From assembly GCF_004193775.1 (NCBI RefSeq), contig NC_041021.1, positions 19,684,632-19,748,631 of the forward strand: a stretch of DNA of 64,000 bases. The letters are read 5' to 3'. The position numbers and the translations under genes are program-made. Position 1 is the stretch's first letter. Every line of letters starts with the position of its first letter. Positions 55,657 through 64,000 of the stretch are shown piece by piece. The stretch is from Glycine soja. Its lineage: Eukaryota; Streptophyta; Magnoliopsida; Fabales; Fabaceae. A model generated the notes under the pieces. The model was not told the DNA's origin, ran no database searches, and saw only the letters and a program-made list of their open reading frames with translations.

Positions 55657-57818
55657 TTATGTGCTGTGCATCTCCTCCTGTAGCACCAATTGCTTAGCCA
55701 TGTTCCAGATATTGATAGCCTCTTCAGTCTGTTGTGTTTCCAACATTTTTTCTTGGCCTTCACTGTGTGGTGCTGGTTCTGGATTCGGGACATTGTTGGT
55801 GTTGACAGCAGGCCCGTGTTGAGTCATATCCTCTATTTGCAGAGGGTGCAAGTTAACCATTCCTGTTTCTATTTCTGGCAAGATGACCCATATTTAATTT
55901 CTTTTGATACCTCCTCTGTTTGGAGTATACCTGACAATAACTTTCAGATCCTCCCTTGCTGTTTTGTGGAGTAAGGTCCAAAACTTGTGTGGCCTGTGTA
56001 GGGGTGTAAATAGAAAGCCCCACCCTTTTATTGGGCCTACCTTCCTCCACGTGACTGCTATCTCCCTCCTTACTTGAGTCAATTTTTTGTGCTACCACAT
56101 AGATCTCCTGCCTTTTACAATTTTTGTCTCTAGCATTTTCACTTCCGCCATGCAAGGTTTGTGTGACTGCCACCTCACTTGTTGCTGCCACGTCACAAAT
56201 TTCTTTTCCTGGTGCAGTCCATGACTCTACCGCCCCACTGCTCTCTCCCATTTCACTTTTTCCTTTATCTTGTCTTTGGTTCTCCCTGACTTCACATTTT
56301 GCGCTCCCTTCACGTTGAATCACCCCTATTTTGGATGTTTTGTCTGGAAGGTAGGTGACCGTTTCCTAACACCCTACCAACCTCATCTGATCAGCTGATG
56401 TGACCTGTGGAGTGCTGCGTAGGATCTGCGGGCTAATGGCTTTACCCAGTGGGTGGTTGCGCACCCGTTGTCCACTGGATAATAGGCTTACTCCATGGTC
56501 GACGCTGCCGGCGGTGGGCGAGTTGGGCGTCCTGCATGGCTCAGCTGCCATTGTCGGCGCCGGTGGGTCTTGCATGTCTCCTACCTTCTCAAGAGAAGTT
56601 GCCGATCTGGGAGTTAGGTTCCCGAGGTGGCTGTTGTCGAAGTCAATCTCCTCCGACGATCCATTGAAACTGCCGCGTCCTCTACGGTAGTGATGGTCGC
56701 CACCGCCACATTCCTCCACTACAAACACTTTAAAGCACTCGGCACCTATATGGACGTCGACGGTGTGCTTGATTGTCGGGCTCCATGGGGTCTTGACGAG
56801 CACCCGAGCTCTGTCTAGCCTGCGTTTGTCCTCTGCGTCGTCATCCATATCCACCGTTTCCCCCAAAGCTACCAATATCTTCTGAATATGTTTCATATCC
56901 CAAGCCTAAAGTGGGATACCCCAGCATTGCACCCAAGTTAGCCTGAAGCCTGTGTGTAAGCTTGGGCTCCATTTCTCTATTGAATAGAACATCGATGCAC
57001 TGCCGTATTGTCCGCCGTTCATGACTTGTTCTGCTCCGGCATCAGTGAGACCCACTAGAAGGAGTAGATCATCCCCTATGTACTTGGGTGATAAGTCCAT
57101 TCCTGTCTCCCATAGTAACTCATCCTCTAATCTATCAAACATGGAAACATTTTTTAAACGCCCAACCCACGCTTCCTTCAACCAGTTGTTGTCTTCTGGT
57201 CCTATGTCGAGGTGCATTGAGTATAAGGATGCTTGATGTCTTTGGGCATGGCTATTGTAAGCCGGCCTTTGTCCCGTGGGTCTGATGTTTCTTACCAGTG
57301 CCGCCGCATATGAGCCCTGCTTGACACAGTGCTGTTTTGCAGCTCCATCAGCTTCATTGTGATTACTCCCAGCGTAGTTCTGTTGTTTGTTTCCTGAGGC
57401 CACCTTTCTTGGCATCCCCCTACCATGCCTTGGGATGTTAACGTATAACTTCAATCCCCCAATAACGATTTTGTCCAGCTGTTTTGCCAAGTAGTGAGAG
57501 TCATTAACCCCTTTGAATCTGACAAAACCATATCGCCTTCCATTGTAGTTTCTTCGATTGGGTATGAAGATTCACATCCCCCCACTTTTTGAAATAATGC
57601 CACAGCTCCTTTTCTGTAATGTCGTCCGAAAACTGAGTGAAGTAGAAGGTTGAGATGTCCTTGTGATCCCTCTAGTTAGAGATGGCGTTTTGCTGGTCTC
57701 TTCCATTGTTTCCTAGGTATACCCGTCGGAGATTCTCCCCTAAGCTCACTCTGTCTCTCATTGTTACATGATCTCTAAGCCTATCTCTCCCCCACCCAGT
57801 GTTTCTCTCTCTACCCAT
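55657..57818 (-). pseudogene. LINE ORF1: RRM and gag-like protein
   Basis: Minus-strand ATG 57818 starts MGRERNTGWGRDRLRDH. An RNA-recognition motif follows (DISTFYFTQFSDDITEKELW); its RNP1 segment RRYGFVRFKGV (near 57530) lies in another frame after a one-base change near 57575. 57490-56906 and, after a stop, 56896-56366 carry the central DUF4283-like part (DDDAEDKRRLDRARVLVKTP). Ser/Pro/Glu-rich C-terminal frames run 56323-55853 and 55881-55657. Plant L1 ORF1 proteins with an RRM are known to bind the element's RNA. ORF2 begins about 75 bp downstream. Confidence 0.8.
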
Positions 57819-57832
57819 GAAAGAAGTAGTTT

Positions 57833-57846
57833 TAGATGAAAAATAT
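57833..57846. repeat. LINE TSD, copy at 5' end
   Basis: TAGATGAAAAATAT, identical to 51694-51707. Confidence 0.92.
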
Positions 57847-59029
57847 GTTTCTTAGTGTCTCATTCATATGGATATAGTTTTGTGGTTCTATAAATCTTTG
57901 CATTGTAGTAGCTGCTTTTCCCTAATAGTTCCTATTTGAATAAAACTATAATTGACTGCTTAGTATTAGAGTATTGTAAGCGATGCAGTTCTTAAACTGC
58001 AATCTCGGGTAGTTAGAATTAGTTGTGACAGCTGTCATAAAGACAGAACAGTCTATAAATACCTATCTGTACATCACTGCTAAGTGGTTAATGAAAATTC
58101 CCTTTCCCATTTTTCATTTCCTCTTTCTGTTATCCTAAGAACTCTGAGATTTCAAGCCTCAGGATAGAATTTGATCGTTTGACCCACATTCTTCAGCAGA
58201 CTTGAGTGGTTGTGGTTCTTTTGATATGCTATTTGATAGGAGTCTGAGCCTTGAACCCATTGATCAATGTCATGCATAGTTGAGTAGAAGAGGTGGTGAA
58301 ATGGTGATATGAGTTCCAAATTAACCTAAGAAAGAAGAACAGTGAGCTGGCAGGGAGGGAACATTGTGAGTGAGAAGTTGGTTATTTTGTTGGGGGAACA
58401 TTGTGAGTGAGAAGAGAGGTGTAAGTTATAGACTTATTGTCTTACAGATATGTTGGGAAAGTGGAATTTGGAAATATCTTGGGCATTAGCTGTAGCCGTT
58501 GTTGAGGAAGATTTATTCACTGTGACGAGCATTGCTTTTGGGAATATCTCAGCCGAGATAGTTCTTCTCTACTTCTCTTGTTGTTACTTTGATTAATAAC
58601 ATGATTATCCATTTATTTTTTGTTTCCCTTGACTCTGAGTTTCAGTTCCTATCACTATTCTACTAACTATTTTATCATTTTATTTATTCCTTCCATCTTG
58701 GGTTGCAATTGTTCTAAATTTTTTGAATATGGAAAGGAAAAAAAATTCTTTTCATGTTAGGTTATTCAATTGAAATGTCAAAATATAATTCATTCTTCCC
58801 ATTAGCCTTTCTGTTGAGGAACACTCTACAGTGAAATGGCAGAAATCTTTTTCTTATTATCCTAATTCATTTCTTCACTAGGATTCATTGAATTGTTTAT
58901 TCATATAAGAAGTCTTTTTTGTTCATTTTATGTATGCTTGTATTAGCACTATTTTACCACTGGATATGGTGGATTTGTTGACTAAATTGGTGTACAGTTC
59001 CCTTAAGTCACACTATCTTTACTCTGCAG

Positions 59030-59239
59030 GCCAGGTCAATTATAATGATGGGTGTACCAACAAATGAGGTTGAAGAGGTTTTACAAAATGCAAAAACAGA
59101 TTTAAGAATAGCTGGATTTGAGGACGAGGAGAAGAGACAGAAACAGAGAATTTCCCATGGACCTCATATTTCATTGAAACTTCCACAAGGGCAGTATATA
59201 TTTTGTGATTTTCGTACACTTCAAATTCCAGGAATAGAG
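59030..59239 (+). CDS. WLM-domain metalloprotease, coding exon 2
   Basis: After the acceptor CTCTGCAG (59029) the exon reads ARSIIMMGVPTNEVEEVLQN, then DLRIAGFEDEEKRQKQRIS, HGPHISLKLPQGQYIFCDFR and TLQIPGIE, ending at donor GTATTA (59240): 70 codons, phase 0. In plant homologues this stretch links the ubiquitin-like domain to the WLM protease domain, which follows directly. The catalytic HExxH segment is not found in the remaining 4.8 kb, which is filled by a gypsy element and LINEs, so the next exon is either beyond the window or lost. No stop or frameshift is present, so the gene may be alive. Confidence 0.85.
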
Positions 59240-59613
59240 GTATTATTTTGCTATATGATTCTTGATGTTTGTGCTCAAGCAAAGAATCATGCATCTCTGA
59301 TATTTATCTTTTATATCTCCTTATACTCCTGAATTTACGTTGTTACTAGTAATATGGTGTTTGGGTAAAATGTTCCAAGAGTATAGGCATTGTTTTACTA
59401 TATGATTATATGATTATTATTGAAATGATAAGGTTTCAGGTATAGAGGGAGAGAATACAGACAGAATACTATGAAATTTGTATTGATTTGATATGATATA
59501 ATATGATATGACTAGTTACAATGTGATGATATGATATATAAAACCTAATGCATTAATGCATATTTATTCTAATAACAATCTGATAGAGGGGGAAATAGAT
59601 GGGGAAAGGTGTA
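59240..59613 (+). other. Start of WLM intron 2
   Basis: AT-rich intron sequence with ATATGATATGATATAATATG repeats near 59488-59560. No gene. Confidence 0.6.
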
Positions 59614-59876
59614 TGTTAGAAAATATCCTTGGAAGAGTTAGAGAGCTGTCAGTTTGTTAGGACAATTAGGGTAACTATCTGTTAGTTAGTTATAACCAAT
59701 TGTTAGTTAGTTAAGAGGCTATAAATAACATTGGGAGAGGTTAGTTAGAGGTTAAACAGAAAACTGGAGATAGTAGGAGGGTGATGAGACCTCGAATTCA
59801 TCAGTGTGTAACCATTGTGCTGTAGCATTAATTCGAATAAAAATGATTTTCCCCCTGTTCTGGTTCAGTTCTATCA
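59614..59876 (+). repeat. 5' LTR of gypsy element
   Basis: TGTTAGAAAATATCC ... GTTCTATCA, with GCTATAAATAACATTGG as a TATA box near 59730 and GTTAGTTAGTTA repeats at 59681-59712. The left edge lacks a partner and is inferred from TG and the length. Confidence 0.7.
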
Positions 59877-59878
59877 AT

Positions 59879-59890
59879 TGGTATCAGAGC
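59879..59890 (+). promoter_or_regulatory. Primer binding site (initiator Met tRNA)
   Basis: TGGTATCAGAGC two bases after the LTR end, the classic plant site complementary to the initiator tRNA-Met 3' end. Confidence 0.92.
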
Positions 59891-59897
59891 TCTGATC

Positions 59898-60860
59898 TTG
59901 GAGCGTAGAATCGTGAATGGTGACAAAGGCAAACGCAAGAATGGAGTCACGTATGGAAGCTATGGAGAAAGTGGTAGAGGAGAATCACAAAGTAGTGGAA
60001 TCGCAGTTGAGTTCGATCGAAGGGATGATCCACAGGTTGGGGTGGCATGGGAGAAAAAATCTCCTGCGACAAACGTGCACGTAGTTGATGCGAGCGAAGG
60101 AGATGAAGGTACAGTGGCACATGATGGCTATCGGTGGAGGAATTTGGAATTGCCCATATTTGACAGTGAGGATTCTATGGGCTGGTTGACAAAGATCGAG
60201 CGATACTTCTGGTTACGCGCTGTAAGGGAAGAGGACAAGCTGGAGGTTGTAATGGTCACGATGGATGAGGAAGCTTTGGGTTGGTTCCAATGGTGGGAAT
60301 CTTGGAATCCAAATCATTCTTGCGATAGAAGGACAATGCAGGGATTCATAGGCCAATTTGAGAAGTGTGTTGGAATGGTGAAAGGGTTGGAGGAGCCATT
60401 TCTGGTGGAAGTGTTCCTCAAGGGGTTAAAGGAAGAGATTAGCACTGAGGTTAGGCTTCAGAACCAAAGAACTTGATGGAAGCCATGGTTAAGGCTTGAA
60501 AAGTGGAGGATAAGAACAAAATTTTAGGAAAGTTACCCGTGGGTAATGGTTAAGGGAGTAATTTGCAGAAAAACGTTCATTTGGGACAGAAGTGGGTAAG
60601 GGATTGGAAGCCAGCAAACAATAAGGTGGCTGACCTTCATAATGCTGCAAAAACAGGGACACATGGTTGGAAAGGTAGAAGAATGTTCCACAATTTGTCT
60701 CCTGCGAAGGTAAATGAAAAATGAGGAAGGCATAGTGTTTCACATGCAAGGAGAAGTATAATCCTATAAATGTGTGCAAAAATACAGTTTAGATTGATGA
60801 TCATGGAAGAAGAGGAGGAAGGAGATCCTAAGAGCTAGCAATGGGAGGATAAGGAGGAAG
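59898..60860 (+). pseudogene. gag: gypsy gag
   Basis: The open frame 59898-60476 encodes a basic N-terminus, then the capsid-type region RWRNLELPIFDSEDSMGWLT, EALGWFQWWESW and FEKCVGMVKGLEEPFLVEVF, and stops at TGA 60474. Normally gag continues with LQEAMxLA-type sequence; the next bases (GGAAGCCATGGTTAAGGCTTG) still read MEAMVKA after a frame change, so this is a frameshift. No zinc knuckle is readable up to 60860. Confidence 0.75.
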
Positions 60861-62500
60861 AGATGGCGGAGTTTCACTAATTATCCCTGCATAGTATTGA
60901 AGTCTTTAACACCCGGAAATCTCTCAAGTTGTTGGGAAAAATTAGAAATAAAAAGGTGATTGTGCTAATTGACTTTGGAGCCACTCATAACTTCATATCA
61001 GTGAAGTTAGTTAAGGAGCTAAGGTTAGAGGTAACCCCTACAAGCCCATATTCTGTAGAAGTAGGAGATGGACACAAGGTTTGGTGTCAAGAGTGTGTAG
61101 ATCCTTGCCTATTGAATTGCAGGATTTATAGTTCACACAGAAGTGTTACTTGATTATATTGGGTGGTGTGGATTTGGTGTTAGGGATGGAATGGTTGGCT
61201 GGATTGAGGGAGATTGAGGTCGATTTTGAGAAATTGACATTAACAGTGCCAGTGCAGAACAAAAAAGTCACATTAAGGGCTGAACCAGAGTTGATAAAAG
61301 CTGCCATTCGCATGAAAATCATCGAGGGGACCATGTTGGAGTCTGAACTAGGATTTATGGTGGAATTAAAAAAGGTGGAGAGAGAGAAGTGTGTGGAAGC
61401 AGTTCTTGATCAAGTGGTACAGCTGCTGACACAGTTTGAACGGGTTTTTCAGAAACCTCAAGGGCTACTACCAGATCGGGAAAGAGATCATGCTATCACT
61501 ACCCAGGAGGGAACCAGGATTCCCAACTTAAGGCCCTACAAATACCAACATTACCAGAAGGATGAAATTGAAAAGATGGTAAGAGATATGCTAACTGCTA
61601 GAATTATTAGAACTAGTTCTAGTCCATATGCTAGTCTAGTTATTTTAGTTAAGAAAAAGAATGGGAGTTGGAGATTCTGTGTAGACTATAGAGCACTCAA
61701 CAAAATTACTGTGCCAAAAAAGTTCCCTATACCAATTATAAAGGAATTATTGGATGAAATTGGGGGGACTGATTGGTTTTCCAAGCTAGACTTGCATTCT
61801 GGGTGCCATCAGAGTTGAATGAAGGAAGATGATATCCAGAAAACAACTTTCAAAACTCGTGAGGGTCATTATGAATTCTTGGTCATGCGTTTTAGGTTGA
61901 CTAATGCACGATCCACCTTTCAGGCACTTATGAATGAGGTGCTTCGACCCTTCTCAAGGCAGTTTGCATTAGTATTTTTTGATGATATACTTGTATATAG
62001 TAGTAGCCTTGAGGACCACCACATGCATTTGAAAGCAATCTTACAAGTTTTGCAGCAACATGAACTGAAGGTGAACAAGAAAAAATACAACTTTGGTCAG
62101 AATTCATTGAAATATTTGGGGCATATCATCTCAGGAAAGGGTGTGGAAGCTGAACCTAGTAAATTGACAGCAATGGCTGAGTGGCCTAGGCCTAAAGATG
62201 CTAAAAGATTAAGAGGATTCCTGGGGTTAATAGGGTATTATAGGAGATTCGTGAAGGCTTATGGGAAAATTTCATAGCCCTTGAATAAACTGCTCAAGAA
62301 GGATGCATTTCATTGGAGGGAAGAAGCTACTCATGCCTTTGAAGAGCTTCATGCAGCAGTGAGGAAGTTTCCTATTTTGGCAATACCAGATTTTTCTAAG
62401 AGTTTTATTTAGGAAACTGATGTATCAGGAACTGGACTGGGGACAATTTTATTGTAGGAAGAGAAACCTCTAGCTTTTTGGAGCAAGGCTCTCTCAGACA
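60861..62500 (+). pseudogene. pol: gypsy protease, RT and RNase H start
   Basis: 60929-61153 holds the protease, VIVLIDFGATHNFISVKLV (DFGAT in place of DSGAT). After a frame break, 61150-61818 holds the protease end (DLVLGMEWLAGL) and RT with ARIIRTSSSPYASLVILVKK and DYRALNKITVPKKFPIP. A TGA at 61816 replaces a codon in the HQ(I)RM segment. The same frame continues 61819-62277 with RFRLTNARSTFQALMNEV and the catalytic box ALVFFDDILVYS. A TAG at 62275 and two more stops follow in the RNase H start (HWREEATHAFEELHAAV, near 62480 AFWSKALS). Only stops break the frame after 61150. Confidence 0.85.
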
Positions 62501-62803
62501 GGGCTCTTTTTGGACAATTTTATACTAGTTCTGTCAAAAAATTCCACTAGAATCCCTTTACTTTTGAAAGAATTGCATGACTCCCCTTTGGGAGGACATT
62601 TAGGGTTATTTAGAACCTTCAAGAGAGTGGCTAATGTGGTGTTTTGGCAAGAATGAAGGAAACTATAAGGGTCTATGTTGCTGCATGTGAAACCTGTGTG
62701 GTAGTGGATAGGCTGACTAAGTATGCTCATTTTTTTGCATTAAGTCATCCCTTTACAGCTAAGGAAGTAGCTGAGTTATTCATTAAAGAAGTGGTGAGGC
62801 TGC
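62501..62803 (+). pseudogene. pol: gypsy integrase scraps after two deletions
   Basis: RNase H sequence jumps at about 62515 to the integrase zinc region ([32 protein letters not shown]), then at about 62697 straight to the end of the core start ([35 protein letters not shown]). Most of RNase H and parts of the integrase are deleted. The remainder is cut off by the LINE poly-T at 62804. Confidence 0.75.
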
Positions 62804-63156
62804 ATTTTTTTTTTGATAAGCAAAGATAGATATTATAAATATAACAGAGTACCAGGGGTACTGAATTACAGCTGGTTGGGTGGCCATGTAGATGGTTCCA
62901 AATGAGACTTATAAGAGTCTAAAACAGAACCAAAACAGGCTGACCCGATATAGATAAACTATTTCTAATGTTTACTAGTACAAGAACCCTTCTCTAATGT
63001 TACTAGACCACTGATTAAGGTGTGTTGAGAAGCCTTTCTCAAAGTTCGATAACTATGTCCACAATAGGAATGATGCGTCGTCAATCAGTTTGTTACTATC
63101 AAAAGAGTCATTGGAGAAAATCATCTTATTCCTCTGCTGCCAAATAGTCCAGGTTA

Positions 63157-63168
63157 CAGCCAACCACC
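63157..63168. repeat. TSD of inserted plus-strand LINE
   Basis: CAGCCAACCACC at 63157-63168 and again at 63798-63809, a 12-bp duplication flanking the insert. Confidence 0.9.
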
Positions 63169-63797
63169 CGAGAGCCTTGTCCTTTGCTTGGAGGTTGTTA
63201 TGGGATAGACTTCCCACTAAGGACAACCTGGCTAAGCGGCAAATTCAAACTAACAATGATTTATGCCCTTTCTGCCACAGCAAGCCTGAGTCTGCTTCCC
63301 ATTTATTTTTCACTTGTGACAAAATTCAGCCTTTGTGGTGGGAATTCTTATCCTGGGTGAAGGAAGACAGAACCATCCATTGTAGACCAATGAATAATTT
63401 TCTCCAACATGCTCCTACTGCAGGAACTCAGGCTATTGGTAGAAGATGAAAAATCTGGTGGTTGGCAGCTACAAACTCAATCTGGAAAGTCAGGAATGAT
63501 ATCATTTTTCAGAATCAACCTTTTGATATCTCTAAATTGGCAGATAACACTCTTTTCCTTATGTGGACCTGGCTGAAGGGGTGGGAAAAGGACTTCACTG
63601 TCCCTTTTACACAGTGGTCCTCAGCAATGTCTTTAGTATTTATTTAACACTATTAGGAAGGGCAGGTTTTATGTGTTGTATTTTGATGGGTGCCTGTATG
63701 ACTAATCTTCAGATGTTATTTCTCATTGTAACATGTAGTACCACTGGTACTTCTAATTATCAATATAAATTATCTTTGCAATTCAAAAAAAAAAAAG
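63169..63797 (+). mobile_element. 5'-truncated LINE inserted in the minus-strand LINE
   Basis: A 629-bp plus-strand copy holds only the end of ORF2: zf-RVT (FAWRLLWDRLPTKDNLAKRQ, LCPFCHSKPESASHLFFTC), a TGA at 63447, then IWKVRNDIIFQNQPFDIS and GWEKDFTVPFTQWSSAMS to a stop at 63645. A ~140-bp 3' UTR and poly-A (63785-63796) follow. 5' truncation plus the TSD are the usual marks of target-primed reverse transcription. Confidence 0.9.
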
Positions 63798-64000
63798 CAG
63801 CCAACCACCAACATTTCCATCTAGTCGATCTTATCCCATCCACCATTATCATACCATGTTGGAGGAAGTGCTGCCTTGGATCTTTCAGAAAAGCTCCAGT
63901 GGTGTTCACCCATGATGACGTTTCCCACCAAATAGGGATGATTTTCATGCAATGAAAACACAAGTGTCCTGTTTCCTCTTCCATGTTTCTGCAAAATGGG

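Larger units (their letters stand above)
51708..57832 (-). mobile_element. L1-type LINE, nearly full length, in intron 1 of WLM gene
   Basis: A 6.1-kb minus-strand element with ORF1 (57818-55657), ORF2 (55580-51893), a short 3' UTR (minus-strand CAGTACCCCTGGTACTTC) and a poly-A tail (poly-T at 51708-51715 on plus). A perfect 14-bp TSD bounds both ends, so the 5' end is complete: ORF1 starts 15 bp inside it. Both ORFs carry frameshifts or stops. It lies antisense to the host gene. Confidence 0.92.
51649..59029 (+). other. Intron 1 of WLM gene (7.4 kb, LINE-loaded)
   Basis: GT donor 51649 to AG 59029 (TTTACTCTGCAG), phase 0 on both sides. The LINE at 51708-57832 makes up most of it. The remaining ~1.2 kb before exon 2 (57847-59029) has no gene. 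At 57950-58200 there is an LTR-like stretch with the palindrome TGACAGCTGTCA (58026-58037) and TATAAATACC (58054), possibly an old solo LTR. Confidence 0.8.
59614..62803 (+). mobile_element. Ty3/gypsy element with internal deletions, 3' part lost
   Basis: A 263-bp LTR, an initiator-Met-type primer site, gag, protease, RT, a partial RNase H and scraps of integrase in plus orientation. No 3' LTR: a LINE (minus strand) begins inside the integrase at 62804. The short LTR and the sequence style resemble the Reina group of chromoviruses; the chromodomain region is absent, so this is tentative. It lies within intron 2 of the WLM gene in the same orientation. Confidence 0.82.
62804..64000 (-). mobile_element. 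LINE (minus strand), interrupted and running off the window
   Basis: Poly-T at 62804-62813 marks the 3' end of a minus-strand L1-type LINE related to that at 51708-57832 (both have AGTACCAGGGGTACTGA near the tail). 62814-63168 is its 3' part. After the inserted plus-strand LINE it resumes at 63798 with zf-RVT coding sequence (minus 63984-63760: CFHCMKIIPIWWETSSWV) and continues past the window end. Confidence 0.85.

Noticed and set aside
57950..58200. Solo LTR in WLM intron 1
   Set aside because: TATAAATACC and the palindrome TGACAGCTGTCA are suggestive, but no termini or TSD could be fixed, so it is only mentioned under the intron.
59879..59890. tRNA gene at TGGTATCAGAGC
   Set aside because: This is only the complement of a tRNA 3' end, placed right after an LTR: a primer binding site.

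Overview
This window is repeat-rich plant nuclear DNA, most likely from a legume and probably soybean (Glycine) pericentromeric chromatin. That is an inference from the types of element present: an Ogre/Tat-like LTR element, an Athila (Calypso/Diaspora-like) element with a tRNA-Asp-type primer site, SIRE/Maximus-like copia LTRs carrying the palindrome GTAATCGATTAC, a CACTA element with captured gene pieces, and L1-type LINEs. Introns, TATA boxes, poly-A tails and target-site duplications (TSDs) exclude a prokaryote. Only one host gene looks real; nearly everything else is mobile DNA at different stages of decay, much of it nested.

Layout. 1-25395 is an Ogre-like element cut by the window start: the end of the 5' LTR, a primer site, a decayed ORF1, a decayed gag, no protease/RT/integrase of its own, then a long 3' region of tandem repeats (a 24-bp minisatellite at 7470-8790 and a ~130-bp dimeric repeat at 11427-12100, resuming at 22445-22990), and a complete 3' LTR at 23179-25395. 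Inside the ~130-bp array sits an Athila-like element (12101-22444) whose gag-pol is one reading frame with five stop codons. 25396-27087 and 31414-31700 hold small exon-like pieces of unrelated host genes (alcohol dehydrogenase, starch synthase III, an RPA1-like OB fold), split by a decayed copia element (27088-31413, minus strand).

31701 to about 42446 is a second, SIRE/Maximus-like copia element on the minus strand. It is split by a CACTA transposon (32746-36541, TSD ATA), which carries fragments of at least three host genes (an RLP4-like receptor protein, a RanBPM-like SPRY protein, and the flavodoxin part of TYW1), and by a solo LTR (40832-41805, TSD AAGTC). Its gag runs in frame into the C-terminus of a plant-mobile-domain (PMD) pseudogene (42474-43828). 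44850-47506 holds rearranged SIRE-like pieces, including a ~700-bp inverted LTR palindrome. A further solo LTR lies at 48579-49540 (TSD GAATG).

From about 50600 the plus strand carries the only convincing host gene, an N-terminal ubiquitin-like WLM-domain (WSS1-type) metalloprotease gene. A TATA-like site and a probable 5' UTR exon precede coding exons at 51406-51648 and 59030-59239. The catalytic WLM exons are not in the window. Intron 1 holds an almost complete L1-type LINE (51708-57832, minus, 14-bp TSD). Intron 2 holds a deleted Ty3/gypsy element (59614-62803), then a minus-strand LINE, itself interrupted by a plus-strand 5'-truncated LINE.

The most unusual signal is in the Ogre-like element: two unrelated tandem arrays, plus a duplicated LTR palindrome, are built of short stem-loops whose two arms vary together between copies. 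All family names come from recognising motifs by eye; no search was run.
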